In this document: piece after piece, positions 1 to 9,454 of the stretch
Position numbering within the stretch: position 1 is the first letter of the stretch
Layout: every line of letters starts with the position of its first letter
Assembly: GCF_000631985.1 (NCBI RefSeq)
Contig: NZ_JFYN01000007.1
Coordinates: 123,528 to 187,527 of the forward strand
DNA length: 64,000 nucleotides
Origin: Pseudomonas sp. RIT288
Lineage (GTDB): Bacteria > Pseudomonadota > Gammaproteobacteria > Pseudomonadales > Pseudomonadaceae
Direction: 5' to 3'
Position numbers and translations under genes: made by a program
Notes under the pieces: model-generated
The model's database searches: none
What the model saw: only the letters and a program-made list of their open reading frames with translations
Told to the model about the DNA's origin: nothing

Positions 1-605
1 CCACTGCCTCCCGAATATTTCACCGCAGCGGCCGCCCGCGACGGCACATTGAGCGTGCGCAGCAACGACGACACATGGATGCGCACGGTGAACGGCGAAA
101 TATCCAGTTCCCGGGCAATCTCTTTGTTGGTCTTGCCTTGGGCGATCAGCCGCAACACATCCTGCTGACGCGGTGTGAGGGCGGTGCCGGTCTCCAGCGG
201 CAGCAGCCCGGAAGGGGCGAACCTGACCAGCACTTCGCCTTCGCGGATCGCCAGAATCGCCTCGCCGATCTCATCCGGGGCGATGTTCTTGCCGATGAAA
301 CCATCGATGCCGGCCGCCATCACTTCGCCGATCAACGCCTCGTCGTCGACCATCGACACCACAATCAGCGTGGTGCGCGGCAGTTTTCGGCGCAGCTCGG
401 CGAGTTGGCTGATGCAGGTCAGGCCGGGAAAGCGCAGGTCGAGAATCAGCGTGTCCGGCTCGCTGCCGTCGGGCAGCAAGGCCAGCACGGCGTCGAGCTC
501 GCCGGCCTCCTCGATGGTCGCCTCGGGCAGCAGGCGCTGTACGGTGCGCAGCATGGCCTCGCGAAACAGCGGGTGATCGTCGGCTATGATGATGCGGCAT
601 GTCAT
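1..605 (-). CDS. LuxR/NarL-family response regulator (3' end beyond window)
   Basis: Two-component response regulator that should bind DNA after phosphorylation. The N-terminal receiver domain (about residues 1-120) shows the acidic pair D9-D10, the likely phospho-acceptor D56 in LILDLRF and the conserved lysine in FIGKN. A LuxR helix-turn-helix follows from about residue 145 ([20 protein letters not shown]). The reading frame is still open at base 1, so only about 201 residues are visible and the last few are missing. The ATG at 605 was chosen because GGAGG lies 7 bases upstream. It is divergent from the hybrid kinase at 719, about 110 bases apart, which is the likely cognate sensor. The target genes are not evident. 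Confidence 0.9.
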   Translation of the reverse strand, partial: MTCRIIIADDHPLFREAMLRTVQRLLPEATIEEAGELDAVLALLPDGSEPDTLILDLRFPGLTCISQLAELRRKLPRTTLIVVSMVDDEALIGEVMAAGIDGFIGKNIAPDEIGEAILAIREGEVLVRFAPSGLLPLETGTALTPRQQDVLRLIAQGKTNKEIARELDISPFTVRIHVSSLLRTLNVPSRAAAAVKYSGGS

Positions 606-718
606 GACGTGATCCTCCCTGGATCAGCGTGGCTTACGGCATGCACCTTAGCACCGCAAACGCAGATTGCCTGCCGACCGTTGCTGAATCTGACGACTGT
701 CGCACAAGGACGTTGCCC

Positions 719-2344
719 ATGAAGTTCGAGAAAAACACCGAGCTGGATCAGGCCAATCTGCGCATCATCATCGCCAGCATTGCCATGGTTTACATCTGCG
801 TGCTCGGTGTCTTGCCGGGGCAGCGCTTCGATACGTATCTGCCGGTGGTGGTCTACATCGCGCTGTTTCTGTTGGCGTCGATTGTCTTGCGCCAGGCCAT
901 CGCGCGCTGGCCCGGGCATTACCCGGCGCGGCGGATTTTCGCGATGATCCACGATTACACCGGCACCTGTTTCGGCCTGGTGCTCGGCGGTGAGGCGGCG
1001 TTGCCGCTGTACGCGGTGATCATCTGGGTCAACCTGGGCAACGGCATGCGCTATGGCTCGCGCTATCTGGCGATTGCCACCGGGTTGGCGCTGCTGGCGT
1101 TGCTGGCGGTGTATCGGTTGACGCCGGTGTGGCAGGCGCAACCGTATATGGTGCTGATGTTGATGCTCACCAGCACGGTGATTCCGTTCTACGCGCATTT
1201 GCTGCTGGAGCGCACGCGCAAGGCCTCTGAGGAGGCGGTTGCGGCCAATCTGGAGAAATCGCGGTTTCTCGCCCAGGCCAGCCATGATCTGCGCCAGCCG
1301 ATTCACTCCATCGGTCTGTTCACGGCGTGCCTGCGTGAGTCGCGGCTGGGCGAGCAGGAGCGGCAACTGGTCGACAACATTGACCGTTCGCTGCTCAACG
1401 TCTCGCAGTTGTTCCGTTCGATTCTTGATCTCTACACCCTCGACAACGGGCGCATCCTGCCCAGATTGCAAGTGTTCAATCTCGGCGAGTGGCTGGCCGA
1501 CCTGATCCGCCAGAACGCCGAGGCGGCGCGCTGGGCTGGCGTGGAGTTGCGTCTGCGCCCTTGCCGGCACTGGGTGCAAAGCGATCCGGCGTTGCTCGCG
1601 ACCATGGTGCAGAACGTGCTTTCCAACTGCTTCAAGTACGGCGCGCAACGCCCGGTGCTGATCGGCGTGCGCAGACGCGGTACTGGGCTGGCCATCGTGA
1701 TTTATGACCGCGGCAACGGCATTGCCGAGGAGCATTTGCCGAAGGTCTTCGAGGAGTTTTATCGGGTGCGTCAGGTGCGCGACAAGGACGTGGAAGGCGT
1801 CGGCCTCGGTTTGTCGATCGTCAAGCGTCTGGGGCAGTTGATCGGCGTCCATGTTGCGTTGCGCTCGCAGCTTGGGCGCGGCACGGCGGTCACGCTGTAT
1901 GGCTTGCCGGTGGCCGTGGCGCCGCAGGTGCCGGCCATGCGTGACGATGTGCGGCAGGCCGGCCTGTTGACCGGACTGAAGGTGTGCCTGGTGGAGGATG
2001 ATCGCAACGTCTTGCTGGCAACGTCGGCGCTGCTCGAGCGCTGGGGCTGCGTGGTGCAGGGCGAGTTGAGCGGGCAGGGTCTGGTCACCGATTGCGACAT
2101 CATCGTCGCCGATTACGATCTGGGTACGCATTCCACGGGCATCGAGTGCATTGACGAGGTGCGGCGCCAGCGTGGTTTTGCGGTGCCGGCGATGATCATC
2201 ACCGGGCATGACATGGAAAAAATACAGGCGGCCTTGCACGACCGCCAAATTGCCATCCTGTCCAAACCGGTACGCCCGGCCGAGCTGCGCGCGACCTTGC
2301 GCAGCCTGCGCGACCGGCAAACCGAGCCGGCCGAGCAGGTTTGA
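719..2344 (+). CDS. hybrid sensor histidine kinase/response regulator, membrane-bound
   Basis: Inner-membrane sensor kinase of 541 residues. Residues about 14-165 hold five or six hydrophobic segments with no large periplasmic domain, so the signal is probably sensed in or at the membrane. The dimerisation/phospho-acceptor box is QASHDLRQP with H189. An HATPase domain follows (N box VLSNCFKYG, G boxes DRGNGIAEEHLP and GVGLGLSIVK). The C-terminal receiver has acidic residues in CLVEDD, an acceptor aspartate near 465 (IIVADYD) and the lysine in LSKPV. The ATG at 719 has AAGGA upstream and gives a sensible N-terminus; the frame is open further upstream but without a Shine-Dalgarno site. Its partner is the divergent LuxR regulator. 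Confidence 0.9.
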   Translation: MKFEKNTELDQANLRIIIASIAMVYICVLGVLPGQRFDTYLPVVVYIALFLLASIVLRQAIARWPGHYPARRIFAMIHDYTGTCFGLVLGGEAALPLYAVIIWVNLGNGMRYGSRYLAIATGLALLALLAVYRLTPVWQAQPYMVLMLMLTSTVIPFYAHLLLERTRKASEEAVAANLEKSRFLAQASHDLRQPIHSIGLFTACLRESRLGEQERQLVDNIDRSLLNVSQLFRSILDLYTLDNGRILPRLQVFNLGEWLADLIRQNAEAARWAGVELRLRPCRHWVQSDPALLATMVQNVLSNCFKYGAQRPVLIGVRRRGTGLAIVIYDRGNGIAEEHLPKVFEEFYRVRQVRDKDVEGVGLGLSIVKRLGQLIGVHVALRSQLGRGTAVTLYGLPVAVAPQVPAMRDDVRQAGLLTGLKVCLVEDDRNVLLATSALLERWGCVVQGELSGQGLVTDCDIIVADYDLGTHSTGIECIDEVRRQRGFAVPAMIITGHDMEKIQAALHDRQIAILSKPVRPAELRATLRSLRDRQTEPAEQV

Positions 2345-2345
2345 C

Positions 2346-2654
2346 TCAACGCTTGCAGAGGTAGTCTTGAGTGATGGTGGTTTGCAGGCAGTTGTACTGG
2401 CCCATGGTGCGGCAGATGTTTTTCTCGGAGCCGGTCACCTCGGCATTCTTGTAGCCCCAGGTCTTGCAGCGCTCTGAGGCGACGGTCAGGCCTTGTGCGG
2501 CGCTGGTCTGGCCGCTTTCAAACTGGCCCAGTTCATACGAGACCTGAACCACGCCGTCGTTCTTGCTGCCACCGGTGGCTTCCCACTGTTTGGGCGTGGC
2601 GCAGCCCGTCAGGGCGAGGGCGGTGAGGGTGAGAGTTGCGAGCAGGGTTTTCAT
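2346..2654 (-). CDS. small YecR-like lipoprotein
   Basis: Predicted lipoprotein of 102 residues. The N-terminus MKTLLATLTLTALALTGC is a lipoprotein signal peptide with lipobox LTGC. The mature part starts ATPKQWEATGGSKNDG and resembles the YecR-like lipoprotein family in the W-x-x-x-GGS pattern and the four scattered cysteines near the C-terminus (ERC, NIC, NCL, YLC). The function of that family is not known. The open frame extends 11 codons upstream, but the signal peptide fixes the ATG at 2654. The stop lies only two bases past the kinase stop at 2344, so the two genes converge with no visible terminator between them. Confidence 0.75.
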   Translation of the reverse strand: MKTLLATLTLTALALTGCATPKQWEATGGSKNDGVVQVSYELGQFESGQTSAAQGLTVASERCKTWGYKNAEVTGSEKNICRTMGQYNCLQTTITQDYLCKR

Positions 2655-2687
2655 GATGAAACGTCGTCCTTTACCGGAGAAAATCAA

Positions 2688-3002
2688 TTACTGAACGGGG
2701 ATCGGTGAGGCGCCTTTGGGCAGGCACGACAGCGGCGGGGTCATGATGCCCATGCTCGCCACGGCGATAATCGCGCCGCTGGGCAACTCGCAGTTGTACT
2801 CGCCGGCCGGGGTGTACGCGGTGTAGTAGGTGAGGGTGCTGTCGCTGCGGATGTTGTCGATTTTCGACACCGGCTTGCCGATGACTGTCTGGGCGCGTTC
2901 TTTCATGCTGGCTTCGGTGGGTTTGGCGGTCTGGCAGCCGCTGGCGCCAAGCAGCAGAGCGCTGACGATGGCCACTTTGCACAGGTTGGAATGCAGTTTC
3001 AT
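2688..3002 (-). CDS. small hypothetical lipoprotein
   Basis: Predicted lipoprotein of 104 residues with signal MKLHSNLCKVAIVSALLLGA and lipobox ASGC at about residue 23. The mature domain carries KERAQTVIGKPVSKIDN and a central YYTAYTPAGEYNCELP. It resembles a small beta-rich envelope domain, but I do not recognise a named family. AAGGAAG lies before the ATG at 3002. The gene sits 33 bases upstream of the YecR-like lipoprotein on the same strand, so the two may be co-transcribed as a pair of small outer-envelope proteins. Confidence 0.7.
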   Translation of the reverse strand: MKLHSNLCKVAIVSALLLGASGCQTAKPTEASMKERAQTVIGKPVSKIDNIRSDSTLTYYTAYTPAGEYNCELPSGAIIAVASMGIMTPPLSCLPKGASPIPVQ

Positions 3003-3186
3003 GGTGTTTCTTCCTTGGTGTTGTTCTGATTTCCAGGCACAACGATCCCGCGCACTGCACAGCGGCAATGTTGGGGAGCATCGGGGGTTGCGAGGGAATA
3101 TAACGCCGGGTGGCAGGGCGGTCGATTAGCACAAATGTGCTAGTGCGGCGGAGAGAGAGGCGACCCAGTGGGTCGCCCCGCGCCGA

Positions 3187-3678
3187 TTACTGAGGGGAGT
3201 TGAACTGGTCGGAATAGCTGCCGGTCATCAGCGCCGAAGCGACGCGATCAGAACCGACGCCGACGCGTGAGTAGGCATAGCGATTGGCGCCGACCTTGTC
3301 GGTGCCATCGGAAGCGACGGTATTGGCGCCGACGTGATCGGAGCCATCGGAGGCGACTGCACCAGCGCCGACGTGATCGGAGCCATCGGAGGCGACTGCG
3401 CCAGCGCCAACGTGATCGGAGCCATCGGAGGCGACTGCGCCAGCGCCGACGTGATCGGAGCCATCGGAAGCGACTGCACCAGCGCCGACGTGATCAGAGC
3501 CATCAGAGGCGACTGCACCAGCACCAACGTGATCCGAACCGTCCGAGGCCACAGCGCCGGCTCCGACATGATCCGAACCATCAGAGGCCACCGCCTGCGG
3601 CTGCGCTGCCCAAACCGTTGGCAACATCACGGTCGCCGCGACCACAAGGATGGCGCCTGATAAAAGCGTGTGTTTCAT
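3187..3678 (-). CDS. secreted protein of eight 13-residue tandem repeats
   Basis: Protein of 163 residues with an N-terminal signal peptide (KHTLLSGAILVVAATVML, probable cleavage after VWAA). After QPQ come eight consecutive 13-residue units of the form AVASDGSDHVGAG. The first six are identical in protein; the last two diverge to AN and to TVASDGTDKVGAN. A 31-residue tail rich in serine and tyrosine follows (RYAYSRVGVGSDRVAS). The start at 3678 follows GGAGAAAATC. The repeats are acidic, glycine-rich and likely low in fixed structure, or calcium or metal binding; this is inference only. I know of small Pseudomonas secreted proteins with similar GSDR/GADR-type repeats but no function for them. 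Confidence 0.75.
   Translation of the reverse strand: MKHTLLSGAILVVAATVMLPTVWAAQPQAVASDGSDHVGAGAVASDGSDHVGAGAVASDGSDHVGAGAVASDGSDHVGAGAVASDGSDHVGAGAVASDGSDHVGAGAVASDGSDHVGANTVASDGTDKVGANRYAYSRVGVGSDRVASALMTGSYSDQFNSPQ
3283..3594 (-). repeat. 39-bp tandem repeat array inside the coding sequence
   Basis: Eight in-frame 39-base units encode the 13-residue repeats of the gene at 3187-3678. Copies differ mainly at third codon positions, such as GAT/GAC, TCC/TCG and GCC/GCA. The array is therefore old enough to have drifted, while the protein repeat has been kept. Confidence 0.9.
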
Positions 3679-4169
3679 GATTTTCTCCACGACCCATCAG
3701 CCACACAGCATTCCGTTGGCCCGGGGTTGACCTGATTGGCGATTGGCACGGGCGCACGGTAACGCGCACGGGTGTCGACGTATTGCATGAAATCGCGAAA
3801 GCGAGCTGAAAAGTATAGATCGTCAAACACGGGCCATGGGTGGCCGGGGGAGCAAGCGATAGTCGGTTAACTTCCTTGCGCAGGGTCGCTAGAAGAAAAT
3901 CAGTCTAAAAACACCGCCCGGGGCTCGACGGCTTTTGCTAGCCTCAAAGGTGTAGGCGAAGACGCAGACTGATGCGCAAGCGGATAGCAAGGGGACGTGG
4001 GGCGCGTTCCGAAGGGTACACGGTTAGAAAGATCTCCGCGCTGAGATCCAGCCCTTATGCCGTGTGAGGCAGCAAAGCACCGCTCTTTTTCCATGGTTGC
4101 TTTTGTACTGTGAGAGGCCCGATAAACCTTGTAAGCCAGAGACCAGCACTGGCCGCCTGCACGAACACC
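3679..4169. other. gene-free region with possible structured RNA
   Basis: No convincing protein gene is present; a 64-residue minus frame at 3900-4094 has no family look. On the plus strand TTTTGCTAGCCTC near 3933-3945 resembles an RpoS-type extended -10 element. Downstream are a perfect hairpin GATCTC/GAGATC (4031-4036 with 4043-4048), an enclosing stem ACACGG/CCGTGT (4018-4023 with 4060-4065) and a crossing match AAGGG/CCCTT (4012-4016 with 4052-4056). A T-run follows at about 4083-4087. This suggests a small RNA, perhaps one of the known Pseudomonas sRNA families, but I cannot assign one. Confidence 0.35.
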
Positions 4170-4193
4170 AAAGCCCGCATTGCTGCGGGCTTT
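4170..4193. terminator. bidirectional hairpin terminator
   Basis: A perfect 10-bp stem (AAAGCCCGCA with TGCGGGCTTT, loop TTGC) lies just past the stop of the cystathionine lyase gene at 4209. It probably ends that operon on the minus strand and any RNA arriving from 3.9-4.1 kb on the plus strand. Confidence 0.75.
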
Positions 4194-4208
4194 GTCGTTG
4201 TTGCAGGA

Positions 4209-5381
4209 TCAGATTTTCGTCAGCGCGTACGCCAGATCGGCGCGCAGGTCTTCGAGGTCTTCGACCCCCACCGACAGACGCACCAGGCCATCGCCGATGC
4301 CCAGTTTGGCGCGGGTTTCAGCTGGAATGGTCGCGTGGGTCATGATCGCCGGGTGCTCGATCAGGCTTTCGACGCCGCCCAGGCTTTCGGCCAGGGCAAA
4401 GATCTTCACGTTTTCCAGAAAGCGTCGTGCGCCCTCCAGATCACTGTTCAGATCCACCGAGATCATCCCGCCAAAACCATGCATCTGCCGCTTGGCCAGC
4501 TCATGCTGCGGATGCGACGGCAGGCCCGGATAGTAGACGCGTTTGACCTGCGGTTGCTGCTCCAGCCACTTGGCCAGCTCCAGCGCGTTGCTGCAATGAC
4601 GCTCCATGCGCAGCGCCAGGGTTTTCACCCCGCGCAACGTCAGGAACGCATCGAACGGGCCGGAAATCGCACCGACCGCGTTCTGCAGGAAACCGAGTTT
4701 GTCCGCCAGTTCAGGGTTCTGCCCAACCACCGCGATCCCACCGATCACGTCGGAGTGACCGTTCAGGTACTTGGTGGTCGAGTGCAGCACGATGTCGAAA
4801 CCCAGCTCCAGCGGCCGCTGAATGTACGGACTGGCAAAGGTGTTGTCGGCGACGCTGATGATCCCGTGTGCGCGGCAGATGCGCGCAATCGCGGCCAGAT
4901 CCGACAGGCTCAGCAGCGGGTTGGTCGGCGACTCGACAATCACCAGGCGAGTGTCGTCCTGCAGCGCCGCTTCGAACGCCGACAGGTCAGTCAGATCGAC
5001 GTAGCTGAAACGATGCCCGGCACTGCGTTGACGGACCTTGTCGAACAGGCGGAACGTGCCGCCGTACAGGTCATTGCCGGAGATCACGTGCGAACCGGCA
5101 TCGATCAGTTCGAGCACGGTGGAAATCGTCGCCAGCCCGGAAGCGAAGGCGAATGCGCGGGTGCCACCTTCCAGATCCGCCACGCAACGCTCCAGCGCAA
5201 AACGCGTCGGGTTGTGCGAGCGCCCGTAGTCAAAGCCCTTGTGCACGCCGGGGCTGTCTTGCAGGTAAGTCGAGTTGGCGTAGATCGGCGGCATCAGCGC
5301 GCCAGTGGTTGGATCAGGCTCTTGCCCGGCGTGGATCACCCGGGTCGCGAAGCCTTGGGAATTCTTGTCGTGCTGACTCAT
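4209..5381 (-). CDS. PLP-dependent cystathionine gamma-lyase/gamma-synthase-type enzyme
   Basis: Cytosolic Cys/Met-metabolism PLP enzyme of 390 residues, normal for the family. It shows the phosphate-binding YGRSHNPTR region near residue 52, SGLATIS near 81, the DNTFASPY motif near 179 and the PLP lysine K204 in LHSTTKYLNGHSD. Paired with the cystathionine beta-synthase immediately upstream, the likely role is reverse transsulfuration: cystathionine to cysteine, 2-oxobutyrate and ammonia. Sequence alone cannot exclude gamma-synthase activity. The ATG at 5381 overlaps the stop of the upstream gene (ATGA), which indicates translational coupling. Confidence 0.9.
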   Translation of the reverse strand: MSQHDKNSQGFATRVIHAGQEPDPTTGALMPPIYANSTYLQDSPGVHKGFDYGRSHNPTRFALERCVADLEGGTRAFAFASGLATISTVLELIDAGSHVISGNDLYGGTFRLFDKVRQRSAGHRFSYVDLTDLSAFEAALQDDTRLVIVESPTNPLLSLSDLAAIARICRAHGIISVADNTFASPYIQRPLELGFDIVLHSTTKYLNGHSDVIGGIAVVGQNPELADKLGFLQNAVGAISGPFDAFLTLRGVKTLALRMERHCSNALELAKWLEQQPQVKRVYYPGLPSHPQHELAKRQMHGFGGMISVDLNSDLEGARRFLENVKIFALAESLGGVESLIEHPAIMTHATIPAETRAKLGIGDGLVRLSVGVEDLEDLRADLAYALTKI

Positions 5382-6754
5382 GCGAGGGATCTCCGTAATT
5401 GGTTGAGCATGTCGGTGCGGGTGATCAGGCCGTGGAAGCCCGAGGCGTCGGCGATGATCGCCACGAGGCCGCGACTGAGCACCGCTTCCAGCTCGACGAG
5501 GTTGGCACCGGGGGCGAGGGTTTGCAGCTTGTCGGTCATCACGCTGGAGACCGATTGACTGAAGCGTGCGGCGTCTTCGTGCACCGCCAGCAGGATGTCG
5601 GATTCGTCGATCACACCGACCAGTTGTTTGCCTTCCACCAGCACCGGCAGTTGCGAGACATCGGCCAGGCGCATGCGCTGGAACGCGGTCAGCAGGGTGT
5701 CGTCGGGGCCGACGCTGATCACGCGGCCATCTTCGAAACGCCGGGCGATCAGGTCGCGCAGGTCGCCATAGCGTTTGCGCTGCAACAGGCCCTGATCGGT
5801 CATCCACTGGTCGTTGTAGACCTTCGACAGATAGCGCGTACCGGTGTCGCAGACGAAGCTGACCACGCGTTTCGGCTCGGTCTGTTCGCGGCAGTAACGC
5901 AGCGCGGCGGCGAGCAGGGTGCCGGTCGACGAGCCACCGAGAATGCCTTCGGCGCGCAGCAACTGGCGGGCGTGGTCGAAGCTTTCTTCGTCGCTGATCG
6001 AGTAGGCGTGGCGCACGCTGCTGAGGTCGGTGATCGATGGAATGAAATCTTCGCCGATGCCTTCCACCGCCCACGAACCGGGCGTCGGCATCGTGCCGTC
6101 GCGGCTGTACTGAGCCATCACCGAACCCACCGGGTCGGCGAGGATCATTTGCAGATCCGGCTGTACGCGTTTGAAGAAGCGGCTCAGCCCGGTCAGGGTG
6201 CCGGCGGAACCGACGCCGACCACGATCGCGTCCAGATCATGTTCGGTCTGCGCCCAGATCTCCGGCGCGGTGCTGCACTCGTGTGCCAGCGGGTTGGCGG
6301 GGTTGTTGAACTGGTCGGCGAAGAACGCGCCGGGAATGTCTTTCGCCAGTCGTGCGGCCACGTCCTGGTAATATTCGGGGTGACCCTTGCCGACATCGGA
6401 GCGGGTGATGTGCACTTCGGCGCCCATGGCTTTCAAGTGCAGGACTTTCTCGGTGGACATCTTGTCCGGGACTACCAGCACCACGCGGTAGCCTTTGGCG
6501 CGACCGACCAGCGCCAGGCCCAGACCGGTGTTGCCGGCGGTGGCCTCGACGATGGTGCCACCCGGTTGCAGGCGGCCATCGCGTTCAGCGGCATCGATCA
6601 TCGCCAGACCGACGCGGTCCTTGATCGAGCCGCCGGGGTTTTGTGATTCCAGTTTGAGAAACAGTGTGCAGAGGCCGGTATCGAAGCGGGTAACTTGTAC
6701 CAGCGGCGTATTGCCGATCAGCCCAAGTACGGCAGGGCGTGAATCCTTTGACAT
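5378..6754 (-). CDS. cystathionine beta-synthase with C-terminal CBS pair
   Basis: PLP enzyme of 458 residues that condenses serine and homocysteine to cystathionine. The catalytic domain covers about residues 1-320, with PLP lysine K45 in GGSIKDRV, the substrate loop EATAGNTGLG and the glycine-rich GVGSAGT. A tandem pair of CBS domains fills about 340-455 (RVISVGPDDTLLTAFQRM and the last 60 residues), the usual regulatory nucleotide-binding module. There is no N-terminal haem domain. The ATG at 6754 follows AAGAGGTGAAGAA. It is the first gene of a two-gene operon with the cystathionine lyase and is divergent from metE. Cysteine synthase activity is the alternative, but the CBS pair argues against it. 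Confidence 0.92.
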   Translation of the reverse strand: MSKDSRPAVLGLIGNTPLVQVTRFDTGLCTLFLKLESQNPGGSIKDRVGLAMIDAAERDGRLQPGGTIVEATAGNTGLGLALVGRAKGYRVVLVVPDKMSTEKVLHLKAMGAEVHITRSDVGKGHPEYYQDVAARLAKDIPGAFFADQFNNPANPLAHECSTAPEIWAQTEHDLDAIVVGVGSAGTLTGLSRFFKRVQPDLQMILADPVGSVMAQYSRDGTMPTPGSWAVEGIGEDFIPSITDLSSVRHAYSISDEESFDHARQLLRAEGILGGSSTGTLLAAALRYCREQTEPKRVVSFVCDTGTRYLSKVYNDQWMTDQGLLQRKRYGDLRDLIARRFEDGRVISVGPDDTLLTAFQRMRLADVSQLPVLVEGKQLVGVIDESDILLAVHEDAARFSQSVSSVMTDKLQTLAPGANLVELEAVLSRGLVAIIADASGFHGLITRTDMLNQLRRSLA

Positions 6755-7146
6755 TTCTTCACCTCTTGTAGTGGTGTTGATCGCGTTCCATTCGCGGGGA
6801 AAAGCTCGCGTGCAACATAGGCTCAGACCTGATCCGTCGCAACCTTTAGTCGGCCGCAGATACAGCCATTTCGATCTAACCATAGAACAGAATCGCAGAC
6901 TGCAAGGGCCCGGTTTCAGAGGGTTTACATCAAGGCGCCATTGAGTATTCAAAGGGCGTCGCAAGCGCCCCTCACCGCTTGATCTGCGGATGAATATCCT
7001 GCAGGGCAAACGGTGTTTTCAGCGGGCATACAGCTGACATCTGATCATGAGGAAAATTTGTGATCATCAAGATCAAAATGAGTTTGTCTCACTAGCGCTC
7101 GATCCCGACAATGGCCGCCATCAACAAGACATTGGAGTTGTTTGTC
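6755..7146. promoter_or_regulatory. divergent promoter region of the transsulfuration operon and metE
   Basis: Nearly 400 bases separate two divergent methionine/cysteine genes. I see a GGGCG/CGCCC hairpin at about 6954-6970 and two TGATCA hexamers at 7042-7047 and 7061-7066 flanking GAGGAAAATTTG. The second part would be a reasonable place for a MetR-type site, but no clean TGAA-N5-TTCA match is present. No cobalamin-riboswitch core is visible. Confidence 0.4.
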
Positions 7147-9435
7147 ATGGCACTGGCCCATTCCCTCGGATTTCCGCGCATCGGTCGCGACCGCGAACTG
7201 AAAAAAGCGCAAGAGGCGTTCTGGAAAGGAGAGCTGAACGAGGCCGGCCTGCGTGATGTTGGCCGCGAGCTGCGCAAGGCTCACTGGGCGCTGCAGAAGG
7301 ACGCCGGCATCGAGCTGCTGCCGGTGGGCGATTTCGCCTGGTATGACCAGGTGCTGACCCACTCGCTGATGTTCGGGGTGACCCCCGAGCGTTTCCGTCC
7401 GCAAGACGGCAAAGCCAGCCTGCAGACCCTGTTCGGCATGGCCCGTGGCGTCAGCGACAGCTGTTGCGGCGGTGCGCACGCCCAGGAAATGACCAAGTGG
7501 TTTGACACCAACTACCACTACCTGGTCCCGGAATTCAGCGTTGATCAACAGTTCCAGCTCGGTTGGGAACAGTTGTTCGAAGAAGTCGAAGAAGCCCGCG
7601 CTCTGGGGCATAACGTCAAACCGGTGATCATTGGCCCACTGACTTATCTGTGGCTGGGCAAGGCCAAAGGTGCCGAGTTCGACAAGCTGGAACTGCTTGA
7701 TCGCCTGCTGCCGCTGTACGGGCAGATCTTCGCGCGGCTTGCCGCCCTTGGCGTGGAATGGGTACAGATCGACGAGCCGATTCTGGTGCTCGACCTGCCG
7801 CAGGAATGGAAGAACGCTTTCGAGCGTGCCTACAACCAGATCCAGCGCGATCCGCTGAAGAAACTGCTCGCCACCTACTTCGGTGGTCTGGAAGAAAACC
7901 TCGGGCTGGCCGCCAATCTGCCGGTCGACGGTTTGCACATCGATCTGGTGCGCGCAGCGGAACAGTACCCGACCATCCTTGATCGCCTGCCGGCCTACAA
8001 AGTGCTGTCGCTGGGTGTGGTCAATGGCCGCAATGTCTGGCGCTGCGATCTGGAAAACGCGCTGGCGACGTTGCAGCATGCGCATGAACGTCTGGGTGAT
8101 CGGCTGTGGGTCGCGCCGTCCTGCTCGCTGCTGCACAGCCCGGTGGATCTGAACCGCGAAGACCAGCTCGATGCCGAGCTGAAAAGCTGGTTGGCGTTTG
8201 CCGTGCAGAAGTGCGAAGAAGTCGCCGTGCTGGCTCAGGCCGTTAATCACCCGGAGGCGCCGAAAGTGTTGCGGGCCTTGACCCAAAGTCGCTCGGTACA
8301 GACCAGCCGTGCCGCCTCGCCACGTATTCACAAACCGGCAGTGCAGGCTCGTGTGGCGGCCATTAACGCGCAGGACAGCCAGCGCCAGTCGCTGTTTACC
8401 CAACGTATCGCCAAACAGCGCGCCGGCCTCGATCTGCCACTGTTCCCGACCACCACGATCGGTTCGTTTCCGCAAACTGCGTCGATCCGGCTGGCGCGTC
8501 AGTCGTTCAAGCAAGGCAAACTGAGCGAGGCCGAATACACCGAAGCCATGTACAGCGAAATCCGTCACGCCGTGCACATCCAGGAGCAACTGGGTCTTGA
8601 TGTGTTGGTGCACGGAGAAGCCGAGCGCAACGACATGGTCGAGTACTTCGCCGAGCAACTCGACGGCTACGTGTTTACCCGTTTCGGTTGGGTGCAGAGC
8701 TACGGTTCGCGCTGCGTGAAACCGGCGGTGATCTTCGGTGATTTGAGTCGTCCGCAAGCCATGACCGTGGACTGGATTCGCTACGCGCAAGGCCTGACCG
8801 ACAAGGTGATGAAAGGCATGCTGACCGGCCCGGTGACCATGCTGATGTGGTCGTTCCCCCGCGAAGACGTCTCCCGTGAAGTGCAGGCGCGGCAACTGGC
8901 GCTGGCGATCCGTGATGAAGTGGTGGATCTGGAAGCCGCCGGGATCAGGATCGTGCAGATCGACGAGGCCGCATTCCGTGAAGGCTTGCCGCTGCGCCGC
9001 GCGCAATGGCAGCACTATCTGGACTGGGCCACTGAAGTGTTCCGCCTGTGCGCCTGCGGTGTGCGTGACGAAACCCAGATCCACACCCACATGTGCTACA
9101 GCGAGTTCAACGATGTGATCGAGTCCATCGCGGCGATGGATGCCGACGTGATCACCATCGAAACCTCGCGCTCGGACATGGAACTGCTCGATGCCTTCGA
9201 AGCCTTCGACTACCCGAACGAGATCGGCCCTGGCGTCTACGACATCCACTCGCAGCGGGTGCCGGATGCTTCGGAGATGGCCAACTTGCTGCGCAAGGCC
9301 GCCCAGCGGATTCCGCCAGAGCGGTTGTGGGTCAACCCGGATTGCGGACTGAAAACCCGTGGTTGGCCGGAGACTGAAGCGGCGCTGGTGCACATGGTTG
9401 CCGCTGCCCGGCAACTGCGCAAAGAACTGGCCTGA
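7147..9435 (+). CDS. metE: cobalamin-independent methionine synthase
   Basis: Cytosolic enzyme of 762 residues (the E. coli protein has 753) that transfers a methyl group from 5-methyltetrahydropteroyl-tri-glutamate to homocysteine. The start [20 protein letters not shown] is the family's typical N-terminus, with GGAG 9 bases upstream, so the 12-codon upstream extension was dropped. The C-terminal barrel begins near 440 ([12 protein letters not shown]). It has the zinc-site elements: histidine and glutamate region [14 protein letters not shown], then HTHMCYSEF, and the final cysteine in [11 protein letters not shown]. It stands divergent from the transsulfuration operon, consistent with shared homocysteine control. 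No metR gene lies next to it. Confidence 0.97.
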   Translation: MALAHSLGFPRIGRDRELKKAQEAFWKGELNEAGLRDVGRELRKAHWALQKDAGIELLPVGDFAWYDQVLTHSLMFGVTPERFRPQDGKASLQTLFGMARGVSDSCCGGAHAQEMTKWFDTNYHYLVPEFSVDQQFQLGWEQLFEEVEEARALGHNVKPVIIGPLTYLWLGKAKGAEFDKLELLDRLLPLYGQIFARLAALGVEWVQIDEPILVLDLPQEWKNAFERAYNQIQRDPLKKLLATYFGGLEENLGLAANLPVDGLHIDLVRAAEQYPTILDRLPAYKVLSLGVVNGRNVWRCDLENALATLQHAHERLGDRLWVAPSCSLLHSPVDLNREDQLDAELKSWLAFAVQKCEEVAVLAQAVNHPEAPKVLRALTQSRSVQTSRAASPRIHKPAVQARVAAINAQDSQRQSLFTQRIAKQRAGLDLPLFPTTTIGSFPQTASIRLARQSFKQGKLSEAEYTEAMYSEIRHAVHIQEQLGLDVLVHGEAERNDMVEYFAEQLDGYVFTRFGWVQSYGSRCVKPAVIFGDLSRPQAMTVDWIRYAQGLTDKVMKGMLTGPVTMLMWSFPREDVSREVQARQLALAIRDEVVDLEAAGIRIVQIDEAAFREGLPLRRAQWQHYLDWATEVFRLCACGVRDETQIHTHMCYSEFNDVIESIAAMDADVITIETSRSDMELLDAFEAFDYPNEIGPGVYDIHSQRVPDASEMANLLRKAAQRIPPERLWVNPDCGLKTRGWPETEAALVHMVAAARQLRKELA

Positions 9436-9454
9436 GAAGATAACTCAAAACCCG

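Noticed and set aside
602..722. Longer N-terminus for the hybrid kinase starting at 629
   Set aside because: The extra 30 residues do not look like the family and would cover the divergent promoter; the ATG at 719 has a ribosome site.
3283..3594. CRISPR-like array of regular repeats
   Set aside because: The 39-base units are contiguous, without spacers, and are in frame within a signal-peptide-bearing coding sequence.
3900..4094. 64-residue minus-strand protein
   Set aside because: Low-complexity and cysteine-scattered, without a ribosome site or domain. The stretch is better explained as non-coding RNA.
6972..7067. 31-codon minus frame (MITNFPHDQMSAVCPLKTPF) ending beside a GGGCG/CGCCC hairpin upstream of metE
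   Set aside because: It has no ribosome site and no family likeness, and it overlaps the expected metE promoter. Too short to support alone.
6955..7146. Cobalamin riboswitch before metE
   Set aside because: The conserved B12-box and the multi-stem core are not visible, and the space is short.
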